DNA of 64,000 nt from positions 34,614-98,613 of the forward strand of contig NZ_KB891853.1 in assembly GCF_000373585.1 (NCBI RefSeq), given 5' to 3'. The stretch's first letter is position 1, and every line of letters begins with the position of its first letter. The notes under the pieces were generated by a model. It was not told the DNA's origin and made no database searches. It saw only the letters and a list, made by a program, of their open reading frames with translations. Below, piece after piece: positions 40,528-51,383 of the stretch. This stretch comes from Streptomyces sp. MspMP-M5. GTDB lineage: Bacteria; Actinomycetota; Actinomycetes; Streptomycetales; Streptomycetaceae. Made by a program: the position numbers and the translations under genes.

Positions 40528-41607
40528 TTACTGGGCGGCGGCGAGCTTGGCCGCCGCGTCGGCGTCGACGCACGCCTGGATGACGGGGTCCAGCTCGCCG
40601 TCGAGCACCTGGTCCAAGTTGTACGCCTTGAAGCCCACCCGGTGGTCCGAGATGCGGTTCTCCGGGAAGTTGTACGTGCGGATGCGCTCCGAGCGGTCGA
40701 CGGTGCGCACCTGGCTGCGCCGGGCGTCGGACGCCTCCCGCTCGGCCTCCTCCTGGGCCGCGGCCAGCAGCCGCGAGCGGAGGATGCGCAGGGCCTGCTC
40801 CTTGTTCTGGAGCTGGCTCTTCTCGTTCTGGCAGGAGACCACGATGCCGGTGGGCAGGTGGGTGATCCGGACCGCGGAGTCGGTGGTGTTGACGGACTGG
40901 CCGCCGGGGCCGGAGGAGCGGTAGACGTCGATCCGCAGGTCGTTGGCGTTGATCTCGACCTCGACCTCCTCGGCCTCGGGCGTGACCAGCACGCCGGCCG
41001 CGGAGGTGTGGATGCGGCCCTGCGACTCGGTGGCGGGCACCCGCTGGACGCGGTGCACCCCGCCCTCGTACTTCAGCCGCGCCCAGACGCCCTGCCCGGG
41101 CTCGGTGGCGCCGCCTCCGCCCTTGGTCTTCACCGCGACCTGGACGTCCTTGTAGCCGCCGAGGTCGGACTCGTTGGCGTCGAGGATCTCGGTCTTCCAG
41201 CCGGCCCGCTCGGCGTACCGCAGGTACATCCGCAGCAGGTCGCCGGCGAACAGCGCGGACTCCTCGCCGCCCTCGCCCGCCTTGACCTCAAGGATCACGT
41301 CCTTGTCGTCGCTGGGGTCGCGCGGGACGAGCAGCAGCCGCAGCTTCTCGGTGAGCTGCTCGCGGCGGGCCTCCAGCTCCTTGACCTCGTCGGCGAATTC
41401 CGGGTCGTCCGCGGCCAGTTCCCGGGCGGTCCCGATGTCGTCGCCGGTCTGCTTCCAGGAGCGGTAGGCGGCGATGATCGGGGTCAGCTCGGCGTAGCGC
41501 TTGTTGAGCCGCATGGCCTCGCGCTGGTCCGCGTGGACCGCTGGGTCGGCCAGCCGCTTTTCGAGGCCGGCGTGCTCGCCGACCAGTTCTTCGACCGCCT
41601 CGAACAT
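40528..41607 (-). CDS. prfA: Peptide chain release factor 1
   Basis: 359 residues. N-terminal coiled coil, the RF1-type recognition motif in [15 protein letters not shown] (PAT), and the peptidyl hydrolysis loop [18 protein letters not shown]. It terminates translation at UAA and UAG. The start [19 protein letters not shown] is the family N-terminus; the open frame further upstream is noncoding. Order rpmE-prfA-prmC, as in many actinobacteria. Confidence 0.97.
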   Translation of the reverse strand: MFEAVEELVGEHAGLEKRLADPAVHADQREAMRLNKRYAELTPIIAAYRSWKQTGDDIGTARELAADDPEFADEVKELEARREQLTEKLRLLLVPRDPSDDKDVILEVKAGEGGEESALFAGDLLRMYLRYAERAGWKTEILDANESDLGGYKDVQVAVKTKGGGGATEPGQGVWARLKYEGGVHRVQRVPATESQGRIHTSAAGVLVTPEAEEVEVEINANDLRIDVYRSSGPGGQSVNTTDSAVRITHLPTGIVVSCQNEKSQLQNKEQALRILRSRLLAAAQEEAEREASDARRSQVRTVDRSERIRTYNFPENRISDHRVGFKAYNLDQVLDGELDPVIQACVDADAAAKLAAAQ

Positions 41608-41776
41608 CGTGTGTTCCTCTGCTGACTGCTGGTGTGGCTTCCCGGGGCGGCTGTGCCCCACTGCCGCGGTGCGGCGGGCGTCCCCCGGCCGGGCGGGCAG
41701 AGGGTACGGACGACAAAGACGCCGGTCCGGTCCCCCCTGATCCGGGGGCGACCGGAGACCGGCGCCTTGCGGGTCG

Positions 41777-42001
41777 CTACTTCTTGGCGGCCTGGGCGGA
41801 CTTGCCGAAGCGGGCCTCGAAGCGGGCCACGCGGCCGCCCGTGTCCAGAATCTTCTGCTTGCCCGTGTAGAACGGGTGGCACTCGGAGCAGATGTCGGCG
41901 CGGATGGTGCCGCCGGCGACGGTGCTACGGGTGGTGAAGGACGCGCCACAGGTGCAGCTGACCTGGGTCTCGACGTACTCCGGGTGGATGTCGCGCTTCA
42001 A
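41777..42001 (-). CDS. rpmE: 50S ribosomal protein L31
   Basis: 74 residues. The CTCG and CSECHPF motifs supply the four zinc-binding Cys/His residues, so this is the zinc-containing (C+) form. The C-terminus is basic ([20 protein letters not shown]). Streptomycetes also keep a zinc-free paralogue, normally Zur-repressed, elsewhere. The start has TAGGAGAATCCC upstream. Confidence 0.97.
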   Translation of the reverse strand: MKRDIHPEYVETQVSCTCGASFTTRSTVAGGTIRADICSECHPFYTGKQKILDTGGRVARFEARFGKSAQAAKK

Positions 42002-42128
42002 GGGATTCTCCTAGGTTCGGGAGTGCACCGGGTCGTGGCGCGGATTGCGTCACGTGAACCGGGGCCGACGGTCCAGTCTGCCAGCACTGGCCGTATCTCC
42101 CAAAACCGGGGTACGGCCGGAGCTATTC

Positions 42129-42169
42129 CCCGCCCGCCTGTCCGGCGTTCCCGAGGGCCGGCGGGCGGG
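42129..42169 (-). terminator. Terminator after the LCP gene
   Basis: CCCGCCCGCC (42129-42138) pairs with GGCGGGCGGG (42160-42169). It starts 18 bp after the LCP stop on the minus strand and isolates it from rpmE. Confidence 0.55.
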
Positions 42170-42187
42170 CGACGGGCCGGGGTACGG

Positions 42188-43312
42188 CTACTTGACGTAG
42201 TGGGACGTGCCGCCCTTGTCACCCGCCGAGCCCTTGATCGCGGACTTGGGGATGGCCTGGTCGTGGCGGAGTGCGTCCCAGACCATGCGGCCCTGGGTGG
42301 CCAGCGGCAGCACCCGGTCGGGGTTGACCGGGTCGTAGGTCACCGGGAGCGTCACCATGTCGATGCCGTCGGAGGGTATGCCGCCGAGTTCCTTGGCCAG
42401 GCCGGTCAGCGCGGTGACGGAGTTGAGGTCGGTGTCGGCGGTGACGGCCTTGGTGGCGGTGTCGGCGATGTTGTAGAGCTTGCCCGGGTTGGAGAGCACG
42501 CCGACGCTGCGGACCTGCTTCATCAGTGCCTTGACGAAGGTCTGCTGGAGCTGGATGCGGCCCAGGTCGCTGCCGTCGCCGCCGGGGACGCCGTGCCGGG
42601 TGCGCACGAGGCCGAGGGCGTCCTCGCCGCCGAGGGTGTGCGTGCCGGGCTTGAGGTGCAGGTGGCTGTACTTGTCGTCGATCGCCTTGGTGGTGGTGAT
42701 CTGCACCCCTCCGAGGGCGTCGATGAGCTTCTTGAAGCCGGTGAAGTCGACCTCGACGAAGTGGTCCATGCGGATGCCGCTCATCGACTCGACGGTCTTG
42801 ACGGCGCAGGCCGGGCCGCCGACCTCGAAGGCGGTGTTGAACATCGCCCGCCGCTGGCCGGGGACGGTCCGGCCGTTGTCGGCGCAGTCGGGCCGGGTGA
42901 CCAGGGTGTCCCGGGGGATGCTGACGACGCTGGCCTTCTGGTGGCCCTTGAAGACGTGGACGACCATCGCGGTGTCGGAGCGGGCGCCGCCCTCGTCCCG
43001 GCCGTAGGAGGAGTTCTTGCCGGAGCGCGAGTCGGAGCCCATGACGAGGATGTCCATGGAGCCGTTGTCGACGTTCTGCGGACGGTCCTTGCCGAGGGCG
43101 GCGTTGATGTCGACGCCCTTGAGGTTGCCGTTGAACTTGAAGTAGAGGTAGCCGAGCCCGGCGCCGCCGAGCAGGACGACGCCGACCAGCGCGCACAGCG
43201 CGGTGGTGAGGGCCCGGCGGCGCCGGGTGGGGGTCTTGCGCCGCCGTCCGGTGGCACGTAGGGAACGGCCGCGGTCCCCGGCCGGCCGCGCGGGCCCGTC
43301 GTTGTGCGCCAT
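42188..43312 (-). CDS. LytR-CpsA-Psr (LCP) family cell-wall ligase
   Basis: 374 residues from ATG 43312 (GAGGAACAC upstream). A basic cytoplasmic N-terminus (residues 1-45), one membrane helix (ALTTALCALVGVVLLGGAGLGYLYF), then an extracellular LCP domain: DILVMGSDSRSG, GARSDTAMVVHV, VVSIPRDTLV and the core of Arg/Asp residues that bind polyprenyl pyrophosphate. LCP enzymes attach teichoic-acid-like or other glycopolymers to peptidoglycan. This complements the WecA/TagO-type transferase at 35-36 kb. Confidence 0.93.
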   Translation of the reverse strand: MAHNDGPARPAGDRGRSLRATGRRRKTPTRRRRALTTALCALVGVVLLGGAGLGYLYFKFNGNLKGVDINAALGKDRPQNVDNGSMDILVMGSDSRSGKNSSYGRDEGGARSDTAMVVHVFKGHQKASVVSIPRDTLVTRPDCADNGRTVPGQRRAMFNTAFEVGGPACAVKTVESMSGIRMDHFVEVDFTGFKKLIDALGGVQITTTKAIDDKYSHLHLKPGTHTLGGEDALGLVRTRHGVPGGDGSDLGRIQLQQTFVKALMKQVRSVGVLSNPGKLYNIADTATKAVTADTDLNSVTALTGLAKELGGIPSDGIDMVTLPVTYDPVNPDRVLPLATQGRMVWDALRHDQAIPKSAIKGSAGDKGGTSHYVK

Positions 43313-43602
43313 GTGTTCCTCAGTCCTTCGTCGTCGACTGCGCCCCGCCGTCGCCCTGTCGCAGGCGGTCGATCGCCCAGTCAGACGGGAGGCCGACCGG
43401 AAGGGTTGCACAGCGCGTTATGAGCGTTTTCTTAGAAGAACGGGGCGCACGGGACCGCCGCAGAGCCGCGGAGGCGGCTCTCACCAGGGCTTTTGTCGCG
43501 GCGCGCGGTCCGGCGGAATCCGTCTGCGCGGTACGGATCTGTGCGAAAGGTCTCAAGCGGGGCACAGTGCCGCGCGACGCGGGTCACACCCGGCACGGAA
43601 AG
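43313..43602 (-). other. Upstream region of the LCP gene
   Basis: About 290 bp between the rho terminator and the LCP start. The only AT-rich patch is around 43416-43445 (GAGCGTTTTCTTAGAAGAAC, including a TTCTTAGAA near-palindrome), a likely site for the LCP promoter. Short open frames here have noncoding composition. Confidence 0.4.
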
Positions 43603-43644
43603 CGCCCGGGCCCCCTCACCACGGTGGGTGAGGGGGCCCGGGCG
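43603..43644 (-). terminator. Strong terminator after rho
   Basis: CGCCCGGGCCCCCTCACC (43603-43620) pairs perfectly over 18 bp with GGTGAGGGGGCCCGGGCG (43627-43644), with a 6-nt loop. It begins 22 bp beyond the rho stop. Confidence 0.8.
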
Positions 43645-43666
43645 ACGTGCGGCGCGGCCGCGGGCG

Positions 43667-45688
43667 TCAGTCGTTGCCGTTGCCCGTGGTCGGCGTCGTC
43701 TTCTGGATCTGGAGCAGGAACTCCGCGTTGGACTTCGTCTGCTTCATCTTGTCCAGCAGCAGCTCGATGGCCTGCTGCTGGTCCAGCGCGTGCAGCACCC
43801 GGCGCAGCTTCCAGACGATGGACAGCTCGTCACTGCCCATCAGGATCTCTTCCTTGCGGGTGCTGGACGCGTCCACGTCCACCGCGGGGAAGATGCGCTT
43901 GTCGGAGAGCTTGCGGTCGAGCTTGAGCTCCAGGTTGCCGGTGCCCTTGAACTCCTCGAAGATCACCTCGTCCATCCGCGAGCCGGTCTCGACCAGCGCG
44001 GTGGCCAGGATGGTCAGCGAACCGCCGTCCTCGATGTTGCGCGCGGCGCCGAAGAAGCGCTTCGGCGGGTAGAGCGCGGTCGAGTCGACACCACCGGACA
44101 GGATGCGGCCGGAGGCGGGCGCCGCGAGGTTGTACGCGCGGCCCAGGCGGGTGATGGAGTCCAGCAGCACGACCACGTCGTGACCCAGCTCCACGAGCCG
44201 CTTGGCGCGCTCGATGGCCAGCTCGGCGACGGTGGTGTGGTCCTCGGCCGGGCGGTCGAAGGTCGAGGAGATGACCTCGCCCTTGACCGACCGCTGCATG
44301 TCGGTGACCTCTTCCGGACGCTCGTCGACGAGGACGACCATCAGGTGGCACTCGGGGTTGTTGCGGGTGATCGAGTTGGCGATCGCCTGCATGATCATGG
44401 TCTTGCCGGTCTTCGGCGGGGCCACGATCAGCCCTCGCTGGCCCTTGCCGATCGGGGTGACCAGGTCGATGATCCGGGTCGTCAGCCCGCCCGACTCGCC
44501 CTCCAGGCGCAGCCGCTCCTGCGGGTAAAGGGGCGTCAGCTTCCCGAACTCCGGCCGCTGGCGGCCCTGTTCGGGCGCCATGCTGTTGACGGTGTCCAGG
44601 CGCACCAGCGCGTTGAACTTCTCGCGCCGCTCGCCGTCCTTGGGCTGGCGCACCGCGCCGGTGACGTGGTCGCCCTTGCGCAGGCCGTTCTTGCGGACCT
44701 GGGCGAGCGAGACGTAGACGTCGTTCGGGCCGGGGAGGTAGCCGGAGGTCCGGATGAACGCGTAGTTGTCGAGGATGTCGAGGATGCCCGCGACGGGGAT
44801 CAGCACATCGTCCTCGGCCAACTGCGGCTCACCGGCGAAGTCCTCGCGGCCACGGCGCCCGCGGCGGTCGCGGTAACGGCCGCGCCGACCGCGCCGGCCG
44901 CCCTCGAAGTCCTCCTCGTCGGCGTCCCGGCGGTCCCGCTGGCGGTTGCCGCCCTGGCCGCCGTCGCCCGCGTCGCCCTTGCGGCGGTCGCGGTCCCGGT
45001 CACGGTCGCGCCGGCCGCGCTCGCCCTTCTGGCCGCGGTCCTGGCGGTCCCCGCGCTCCTGGCGGTCGGCGCCCTTGGCGGGCCGGCCCTCGCCGGTCTC
45101 CTGCGGGGCGACCGTCTCGGTCCGGGCCTCGGTCTTGACCGCGGTGGCGGCCTCGGCCTTGGCCTCGGTGCGGACCTCGGCGTCCGGGCTGCCCGCGGGG
45201 GCGGTGGCCCGACGGCGGCGGCGCTCGCCGGCCGGCGCCTCTTCGGCGGCGCTGCCCTGCGGCGAGGGCTGGCCGGGGATGTCGATCTGCTGCTGGGCCC
45301 CGGCCTTCTCCGCGGTCCTGGCCGTCCTGGCGGCCTTCTCGGTCTTCGCCGCGGGCTCGGCACCGGCCTCGCCGGTGCGGGCCTTGGAGGTCGTACGGCG
45401 CTTGGGCTTGGTCTCGGTGTCTGCGGGGGCGTCGGCCTTGGCGGCGGTCCCGGAGCCGGCGGCCTGCTTCTCCTTGATGACCTCGATCAGCTGGCTCTTG
45501 CGCATCCGCGCGGTGCCCTTGATACCGAGGCCGGAGGCAATCTGCTGCAGCTCTGCCAGGACCATGCCCTCAAGGCCGGTGCCGGAACGGCGGCGCCGCG
45601 TGGTGGCAGGCGCGGCGGGAGCGTCCGTGGCGGGCGTGGTGGCACTGCCATCGGTGCGCGCGCCCATCAGATCGGTGGTGTCGCTCAC
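43667..45688 (-). CDS. rho: Transcription termination factor Rho
   Basis: 673 residues, much longer than E. coli Rho (419), because of an actinobacterial N-terminal insertion. Rho_N helices lie near residues 40-75 ([20 protein letters not shown]...[12 protein letters not shown]). Residues about 85-285 are disordered, with [16 protein letters not shown] and [20 protein letters not shown] clusters. The RNA-binding cold-shock domain ([20 protein letters not shown]) and the RecA-like motor (P-loop [10 protein letters not shown], Walker [12 protein letters not shown]) follow. The basic insertion aids RNA binding on GC-rich transcripts in related bacteria. The stop is followed by a strong hairpin; 374 bp upstream are free of genes. 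Confidence 0.97.
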   Translation of the reverse strand: MSDTTDLMGARTDGSATTPATDAPAAPATTRRRRSGTGLEGMVLAELQQIASGLGIKGTARMRKSQLIEVIKEKQAAGSGTAAKADAPADTETKPKRRTTSKARTGEAGAEPAAKTEKAARTARTAEKAGAQQQIDIPGQPSPQGSAAEEAPAGERRRRRATAPAGSPDAEVRTEAKAEAATAVKTEARTETVAPQETGEGRPAKGADRQERGDRQDRGQKGERGRRDRDRDRDRRKGDAGDGGQGGNRQRDRRDADEEDFEGGRRGRRGRYRDRRGRRGREDFAGEPQLAEDDVLIPVAGILDILDNYAFIRTSGYLPGPNDVYVSLAQVRKNGLRKGDHVTGAVRQPKDGERREKFNALVRLDTVNSMAPEQGRQRPEFGKLTPLYPQERLRLEGESGGLTTRIIDLVTPIGKGQRGLIVAPPKTGKTMIMQAIANSITRNNPECHLMVVLVDERPEEVTDMQRSVKGEVISSTFDRPAEDHTTVAELAIERAKRLVELGHDVVVLLDSITRLGRAYNLAAPASGRILSGGVDSTALYPPKRFFGAARNIEDGGSLTILATALVETGSRMDEVIFEEFKGTGNLELKLDRKLSDKRIFPAVDVDASSTRKEEILMGSDELSIVWKLRRVLHALDQQQAIELLLDKMKQTKSNAEFLLQIQKTTPTTGNGND

Positions 45689-46062
45689 GAAGGGTCCTTC
45701 CCTGGAGCGGGCGTCGGCCTGTCTGGCTCGGCGACCGGTTGTGCTGTCCGGCTGGGTCCTTAGGTCTTGCGGACCGGGCCGGGGCGGTGGTCCGCCGGAT
45801 ACGGCGGAAAGATCAATTCATGGCTTCGGCGTGAAGATCTGGGGTGTGTCTTTTGTCGTCACGCCGATTCCGGAGCGTGCTCACTCCTGCTCAGGACAAA
45901 AGCTCCAAGCAGTTGGGGAGGCTCCCGGAAGAAAGTGGTCCCGATGGGGGACACGAAGCACCGCGCCACACTGGCGTCGAGTACTGACTTGAGGTTAACA
46001 CTACCGGATCCAACAAACATTCCCCCTCTCCAAGACCGGCGATCGGTGATCGCTCGGTGCGA
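45689..46062 (-). other. rho leader region
   Basis: 374 bp between the thrB stop and the rho ATG, clearly AT-richer than its neighbours and with no credible open frame. A patch with TAGTGTTAACC (complement of about 45995-46005) could be a -10 region, which would give a leader of about 300 nt. Long rho leaders often mediate autoregulation; I cannot identify a specific structure. A small hairpin GGTGATCG/CGATCACC (46045-46067) overlaps the thrB stop. Confidence 0.4.
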
Positions 46063-46980
46063 TCACCCGGCGAGCGGCAGCACACACGTACCGGCCGCGT
46101 CGAGGGTCAGCCGGTTGGCGGCCCACCCCTCGCCCGCCAGCGCCGCGACCTTTTCGGCCGCCGCCTCTTCGACCAGTGCGAGCACCGTGGGGCCCGCACC
46201 GGAGATGACTGCGGGGACGCCGTCCGCGCGCAGTCGGTTCACCAGGGCCATGCTCTCCGGCATCGCCGGGGCGCGGTAGTCCTGGTGAAGTCGGTCCTCG
46301 GTCGCGGCGAGCAGCAGCTCGGGGCGCCTGGTCAGCGCCTCGACGAGCAGTGCCGCGCGGCCGGCGTTGGCCGCGGCGTCCCCGTGCGGGACGGTGCGCG
46401 GGAGCAGTCCGCGGGCGGTCGCGGTCAGCACGGGTTTGCCGGGCACGAAGACCACCGGAACGATGGAATCGGCCGGATCCATCCGGATCGCCCGCGCCGT
46501 GCCGGTGTCCGTCCAGGCGAGCGTGAAGCCGCCGAGCAGGCAGGCGGCGACGTTGTCGGGGTGGCCCTCGATCTCGTTGGCGAGTTCCAGCAGCGCGGCG
46601 TCGTCGAGCTTCTGCTCGCCGCCTATGGTCACGGCGCGGGCGGCGACGATGCCGGCGCAGATGGCTGCGGAGGAGGAGCCCAGGCCGCGGCCGTGCGGGA
46701 TGCGGTTGGCGCAGACGATCTCCAGGCCGCGCGGCTGCCCGCCGAGCAGGTCGAAGGCGGTGCGCATGGCCCGTACGAGCAGATGGCTCTCGTCGCGCGG
46801 CAGCGTCCCGGCGCCCTCGCCGGCGATGTCGACGTGCAGGCCGGAGTCGGCGACCCGCACCACGACGTCGTCGTACAGACCCAGGGAAAGTCCCAGGGCA
46901 TCGAAGCCGGGGCCGAGATTGGCGCTGGTGGCGGGGGTGCGCACCCGGACGGCGGCGGCGCGGAACGCGGGACCGGCCAT
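46063..46980 (-). CDS. thrB: Homoserine kinase
   Basis: 305 residues, GHMP kinase family. Start at ATG 46980 (MAGPAFRAAAVRVRTPATSANLGPGFDALGL), the family N-terminus. ATP-binding motif GRGLGSSSAAICAGI and C-terminal GHMP loop AVISGAGPTVLALVEE. It phosphorylates homoserine for threonine synthase. It is downstream of thrC but separated by 354 bp containing a strong hairpin, so it probably has its own promoter. Confidence 0.96.
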   Translation of the reverse strand: MAGPAFRAAAVRVRTPATSANLGPGFDALGLSLGLYDDVVVRVADSGLHVDIAGEGAGTLPRDESHLLVRAMRTAFDLLGGQPRGLEIVCANRIPHGRGLGSSSAAICAGIVAARAVTIGGEQKLDDAALLELANEIEGHPDNVAACLLGGFTLAWTDTGTARAIRMDPADSIVPVVFVPGKPVLTATARGLLPRTVPHGDAAANAGRAALLVEALTRRPELLLAATEDRLHQDYRAPAMPESMALVNRLRADGVPAVISGAGPTVLALVEEAAAEKVAALAGEGWAANRLTLDAAGTCVLPLAG

Positions 46981-47264
46981 CGCTCGATGACTCTCCTTGG
47001 TTGATGCTGCGGTACTGCCCCCGAGCGCAGCACCGCGTTGCCGAGGTGCCGGGACGGCTCGTGGGGTCTGTTCTGACCTGCCCTGCACACCACTGCGTTA
47101 TGCCGTGGGGAGGGGAGTTGCTGCCAGCCTATCGAAGGAAGGTTCTGTCGCGACATAGGGCGCACAGGAGGCGCACGATGCGTGTCGCGCACCGTCCTCC
47201 GCCCCGACACCGCATTTGCAGTGTTTGCAGCGTTTGCCGGGGCGTGCCGCGACGTGCGCGGTAC
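46981..47264 (-). other. thrC-thrB intergenic region with a 9-bp tandem repeat
   Basis: About 280 bp upstream of thrB. TTTGCAGTG, TTTGCAGCG and TTTGCCGGG follow one another at 47215-47241. The thrB promoter should lie in the AT-richer part around 47130-47155. A 67-codon Cys-rich frame on the minus strand crosses the terminator and is not regarded as a gene. Confidence 0.4.
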
Positions 47265-47299
47265 GCGGGGGCGACGGCCGGCCCGGCCGTCGCCCCCGC
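47265..47299 (-). terminator. Terminator after thrC
   Basis: A 16-bp perfect stem, GCGGGGGCGACGGCCG (47265-47280) with CGGCCGTCGCCCCCGC (47284-47299), around a 3-nt loop, 35 bp after the thrC stop. Confidence 0.8.
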
Positions 47300-47334
47300 A
47301 CGTCGTCGCAGGTCCGGAGGGGCGTCCGGGCCGG

Positions 47335-48420
47335 TCAGGCGAGGCCGAGCCGCTCGGCGGCGGCGTCGGCGTCGATCGGGACCGTGACCGGCTGCGGCGC
47401 GCCGGCCACCGCCCAGTCGGGGTCCTTGAGGCCGTTGCCGGTGACCGTGCAGACGATCCGCTGGCCGGGGTCCACCCTGCCCTCCTCGGCGGCCTTGAGC
47501 AGACCGGCGACCGAGGCGGCCGAGGCGGGCTCCACGAAGACGCCCTCCTTGGCGGCCAACAGGCGGTAGGCGGCCAGGATTTGACGGTCCGTCACGTCCG
47601 CGATGAGGCCGCCGGACTCGTCCCGGGCACGCTCGGCGAACTCCCACGAGGCGGGGTTGCCGATCCGGATCGCGGTGGCGATGGTGTGCGGGTCCTTCAC
47701 GACCTCGCCGCGCACGATCGGGGCGCTGCCGGACGCCTGGAAGCCCCACATCCGCGGGGTGCGCGCGGCGAGGCCGTCGGCGGCGTACTCGCGGTAGCCC
47801 TTCCAGTAGGCGGTGATGTTGCCGGCGTTGCCGACGGGCAGCACATGGATGTCCGGGGCGTCGCCGAGCATGTCGACGATCTCGAAGGCGGCGGTCTTCT
47901 GACCCTCGATCCGCACCGGGTTGACGGAGTTCACAAGTGCGACCGGGTACTTCTCCGAGAGGCCCCGGGCCAGCGTCAGACAGTCGTCGAAATTTCCGTC
48001 GACCTGGAGGATCTTCGCGCCGTGGACCAGCGCCTGGCCCATCTTGCCGAGCGCGATCTTGCCCTGCGGGACCAGCACCGCGCAGACCATCCCGGCCCGG
48101 ACCGCGTAGGCGGCGGCCGAGGCGGAGGTGTTGCCGGTGGAGGCGCAGATGACGGCCTTGGCGCCCTCCTCCTTGGCGCGGGTGATGGCCATCGTCATCC
48201 CGCGGTCCTTGAACGAGCCCGTGGGGTTGGCGCCCTCGACCTTGAGGTGCACCTCGCAGCCGGTGCGCTCGGACAGCACCTGGGCCGGTACCAGCGGCGT
48301 ACCGCCCTCGCGGAGGGTGACGACCTCGGTCGTCTCGCCGACCGGCAGCCGGTCGCGGTACTCCTCGATGATTCCGCGCCACTGACCGTTCGCGGTGGTC
48401 ACGGTGGAATTGGCAGACAT
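47335..48420 (-). CDS. thrC: Threonine synthase
   Basis: 361 residues, fold type II PLP enzyme. PLP lysine in [18 protein letters not shown]; phosphate loop [15 protein letters not shown]. It converts O-phosphohomoserine to threonine. The ATG lies 8 bp after the hom stop, so hom and thrC are tightly linked. The length suits the short bacterial thrC class. Confidence 0.96.
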   Translation of the reverse strand: MSANSTVTTANGQWRGIIEEYRDRLPVGETTEVVTLREGGTPLVPAQVLSERTGCEVHLKVEGANPTGSFKDRGMTMAITRAKEEGAKAVICASTGNTSASAAAYAVRAGMVCAVLVPQGKIALGKMGQALVHGAKILQVDGNFDDCLTLARGLSEKYPVALVNSVNPVRIEGQKTAAFEIVDMLGDAPDIHVLPVGNAGNITAYWKGYREYAADGLAARTPRMWGFQASGSAPIVRGEVVKDPHTIATAIRIGNPASWEFAERARDESGGLIADVTDRQILAAYRLLAAKEGVFVEPASAASVAGLLKAAEEGRVDPGQRIVCTVTGNGLKDPDWAVAGAPQPVTVPIDADAAAERLGLA

Positions 48421-48428
48421 GGGTTCCT

Positions 48429-49718
48429 CTACTCCCCTTCGACCCGCATGATGCTGACGACACCGCGGACGGTGTCCAGCTCGCGCAGTGCCCCGACCGT
48501 CGACGACAGGGCCGCGTCGGTCGCTCGGTGGGTGACGACGACGAGGTCGGCCTCGCCGTCCCTTCCCTGCTGACGGACCGTGTCGATCGACACGCCGTGT
48601 TCGGCGAAGACCGTCGCGACCTGCGCCAGGACGCCCGGCTTGTCGGCCACGTCGAGGCTGATGTGGTAGCGGGTGACGACCTCGCCCATCGGGCTCACGG
48701 GGAGCGCGGTGTACGCGGACTCCCCCGGCCCGGTGGCACCGGCGAGCTTGTTGCGGCAGACCGCGACGAGGTCGCCGAGGACCGCGGAGGCGGTCGGCGC
48801 GCCGCCCGCGCCGGGACCGTAGAACATCAGCCGGCCGGCCGCGTCGGCCTCCACGAAGACCGCGTTGTACGCCTCGCGCACGGAGGCCAGCGGATGGGTC
48901 AGCGGGATCATCGCCGGGTGCACCCGCGCGGTCACCGAGGCGCCGTCCGCGGCCCGCTCGCAGATGGCCAGCAGCTTGACCGTGCAGCCCATCCGCTTGG
49001 CGGAGGCGATGTCCGCGGCGGTGACCTCCGTCAGCCCCTCGCGGTGCACGTCGTCGATGGTGACGCGGGTGTGGAAGGCGATCCCGGCGAGGATCGCGGC
49101 CTTGGCGGCGGCGTCGAAGCCCTCGACGTCGGCGGTCGGGTCGGCCTCGGCGTACCCGAGTGCGGTGGCCTCGTCCAGTGCCTCGCTGTAGCCGGCGCCG
49201 GTGGTGTCCATCTTGTCGAGGATGAAGTTGGTGGTGCCGTTGACGATGCCGAGGACGCGGTCGACCTTGTCGCCGGCGAGCGACTCGCGCAGCGGCCGCA
49301 CCAGCGGGATCGCGCCGGCGACCGCCGCCTCGTAGTACAGGTCGGCGTTGTGCTTCTCGGCCGCCGCGTGCAGCGCCGCGCCGTCGGCGGCCACCAGGGC
49401 CTTGTTGGCCGACACCACGCTCGCGCCGTGCTCGAAGGCGGTGGTGATCAGGCCACGGGCCGGCTCGATGCCGCCGATCACCTCGATGACGACGTCGATG
49501 TCGCCGCGTTTGACCAGCGCGGTCGCGTCGGTGGTGATCAGCTCGGCCGGGATCCCGGCCCGCACCCGCTCCGGGCGGCGGACGGCGATCCCGGCGAGCT
49601 CCACCGGCGCGCCGATGCGGGCCGCGAGGTCGTCGGCGTGCGTCGTCATGATGCGCGCCACCTCTGAGCCGACCACACCACAGCCCAGCAGCGCCACCTT
49701 CAGCGGACGCGTACGCAT
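48429..49718 (-). CDS. hom: Homoserine dehydrogenase
   Basis: 429 residues from the second of two adjacent ATGs (49718; 49721 is equally possible). NAD(P) Rossmann motif [16 protein letters not shown], catalytic-domain [10 protein letters not shown] and [21 protein letters not shown], and a C-terminal ACT domain ([31 protein letters not shown]) that normally confers threonine feedback control. It reduces aspartate semialdehyde to homoserine. First gene of hom-thrC. Confidence 0.96.
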   Translation of the reverse strand: MRTRPLKVALLGCGVVGSEVARIMTTHADDLAARIGAPVELAGIAVRRPERVRAGIPAELITTDATALVKRGDIDVVIEVIGGIEPARGLITTAFEHGASVVSANKALVAADGAALHAAAEKHNADLYYEAAVAGAIPLVRPLRESLAGDKVDRVLGIVNGTTNFILDKMDTTGAGYSEALDEATALGYAEADPTADVEGFDAAAKAAILAGIAFHTRVTIDDVHREGLTEVTAADIASAKRMGCTVKLLAICERAADGASVTARVHPAMIPLTHPLASVREAYNAVFVEADAAGRLMFYGPGAGGAPTASAVLGDLVAVCRNKLAGATGPGESAYTALPVSPMGEVVTRYHISLDVADKPGVLAQVATVFAEHGVSIDTVRQQGRDGEADLVVVTHRATDAALSSTVGALRELDTVRGVVSIMRVEGE

Positions 49719-49801
49719 CATTCGACCTCGTCTTTTCTTCGATCCAGCAGTTTCATGCCCGGTCACACACCAGTTTCCTGGTCATGCACCAGTCTCACGC
49801 A

Positions 49802-49830
49802 CCGGACGGCCGTTTCCGCCGTTCGTCCGG
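49802..49830 (-). terminator. Hairpin between lysA and hom
   Basis: CCGGACG (49802-49808) pairs with CGTCCGG (49824-49830), with GGC/GCC extension inside. It lies within 50-75 bp after the lysA stop. Could equally attenuate hom expression. Confidence 0.45.
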
Positions 49831-49877
49831 ATGCCGAGACATTTATTTCATCCGGGGCCCGGACCCGGCGATCCGGC

Positions 49878-51269
49878 CTACCCGACATCCAACCGCAGGA
49901 GATCTTCCTCCGTCTCCCGCCGGACGATGACCCGGGCCGCACCGTCCGCGACCGCCACCACCGGCGGCCGCAGCGCGTGGTTGTAGTTGCTCGCCATGGA
50001 CCGGCAGTACGCACCGGTGGCGGGCACCGCGAGCAGGTCGCCGGGCGCCACGTCGGACGGCAGGAAGGCGTCGCGGACGACGATGTCGCCGCTCTCGCAG
50101 TGCTTGCCGACGACGCGCGAGAGCATCGGCTCCGCGTCCGACGTCCGGGAGGCCAGCACCACGCTGTACTCCGCGTCGTAGAGCGCAGTGCGGATGTTGT
50201 CCGACATCCCGCCGTCCACGGAGACGTACGTCCGCAGCCCTTCCAGCTCCTTGACCGTGCCGACCTCGTAGAGCGTGAAGGCGGTCGGGCCGACGATCGC
50301 CCGGCCCGGCTCGACCGAGAGCCGCGGCACCCGCAGCCCGGCCGCCTCGCACTCGCGGCCGACGATCTCCCGCAGCGCCTTGGCGATCTCGTGCGGCTCC
50401 CTGGGGTCGTCGTCCGAGGTGTAGGCGATGCCGAGGCCGCCGCCGAGGTCGATCTCCGGCAGCTCCACGCCGTGCTCGTCGCGCACCTCGGCGAGCAGCT
50501 GCACCACCCTTCGGGCGGAGACCTCAAAGCCGGCCATGTCGAAGATCTGCGACCCGATGTGGCTGTGGATCCCGATGAGTTCGAGCCCGTCCAGCCGCAG
50601 CGCCCGGCGCACCGCCTCGGCGGCCTGGCCGCCGGCCAGCGCGATGCCGAACTTCTGGTCCTCGTGGGCGGTCGCGATGAACTCGTGGGTGTGCGCCTCG
50701 ACGCCGACGGTCACCCGGATCTGCACCCGCTGCCGCCTGCCGAGCCGCTGGGCGATGTGCGCGACCCGCACGATCTCCTGGAACGAGTCGAGCACGATCC
50801 GTCCGACGCCGGCCTCGACGGCCCGGGTGATCTCCTCGGTGCTCTTGTTGTTGCCGTGCAGGGCGATGCGCTCGGCGGGCATTCCGGCGGCCAGCGCGGT
50901 GGCCAGCTCGCCCCCCGAACAGACGTCGAGGTCGAGGCCCTCCTCGTTCAGCCACCGCACGACGGCCCGGGACAGGAACGCCTTGCCCGCGTAGAAGACG
51001 TCGGCGTCCGGTCCGAAGGCGTCCTTCCAGGCCCGGCAGCGCGCCCGGAAGTCCTCCTCGTCGAGGAAGTACGCCGGGGTGCCGAACTCCTCGGCGAGCG
51101 CGGTCACGGACAGCCCGCCGACCGTCACCGCGCCGTCGGCGTCGCGCCGGACGGTGCGGGACCAGACCCGCGGGTCAAGGGAGTTGAGATCGGCGGGCGG
51201 CCCGGCGTAGTGCCCCTCGGGCAGTACGTCGCCATGCCGGGGCCCTGCGGGGTGTGCGGAACGGCTCAT
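49878..51269 (-). CDS. lysA: Diaminopimelate decarboxylase
   Basis: 463 residues, fold type III PLP enzyme. PLP lysine in [33 protein letters not shown]; the C-terminal [14 protein letters not shown] carries the active-site Cys. It makes lysine from meso-diaminopimelate. In actinobacteria argS-lysA-hom-thrC-thrB is a common order; here an argS derivative takes the argS place, 114 bp upstream. Confidence 0.96.
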   Translation of the reverse strand: MSRSAHPAGPRHGDVLPEGHYAGPPADLNSLDPRVWSRTVRRDADGAVTVGGLSVTALAEEFGTPAYFLDEEDFRARCRAWKDAFGPDADVFYAGKAFLSRAVVRWLNEEGLDLDVCSGGELATALAAGMPAERIALHGNNKSTEEITRAVEAGVGRIVLDSFQEIVRVAHIAQRLGRRQRVQIRVTVGVEAHTHEFIATAHEDQKFGIALAGGQAAEAVRRALRLDGLELIGIHSHIGSQIFDMAGFEVSARRVVQLLAEVRDEHGVELPEIDLGGGLGIAYTSDDDPREPHEIAKALREIVGRECEAAGLRVPRLSVEPGRAIVGPTAFTLYEVGTVKELEGLRTYVSVDGGMSDNIRTALYDAEYSVVLASRTSDAEPMLSRVVGKHCESGDIVVRDAFLPSDVAPGDLLAVPATGAYCRSMASNYNHALRPPVVAVADGAARVIVRRETEEDLLRLDVG

Positions 51270-51383
51270 AACGGAAACGGTCCCCTCAAGATCGTTCAGA
51301 GGTCCTGACCGGGGCAGTCCTCGGCGCGCTCCGCGGGTGTTCGGACGCGTACATCAGACATTTCCAGACTCAGGGGGTGCGGA

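Noticed and set aside
47098..47301. 67-codon Cys-rich minus-strand frame (CKHCKCG...CASC)
   Set aside because: The Cys codons come from the 9-bp TTTGCAGTG-type repeat and the frame runs through the thrC terminator; no ribosome binding site.
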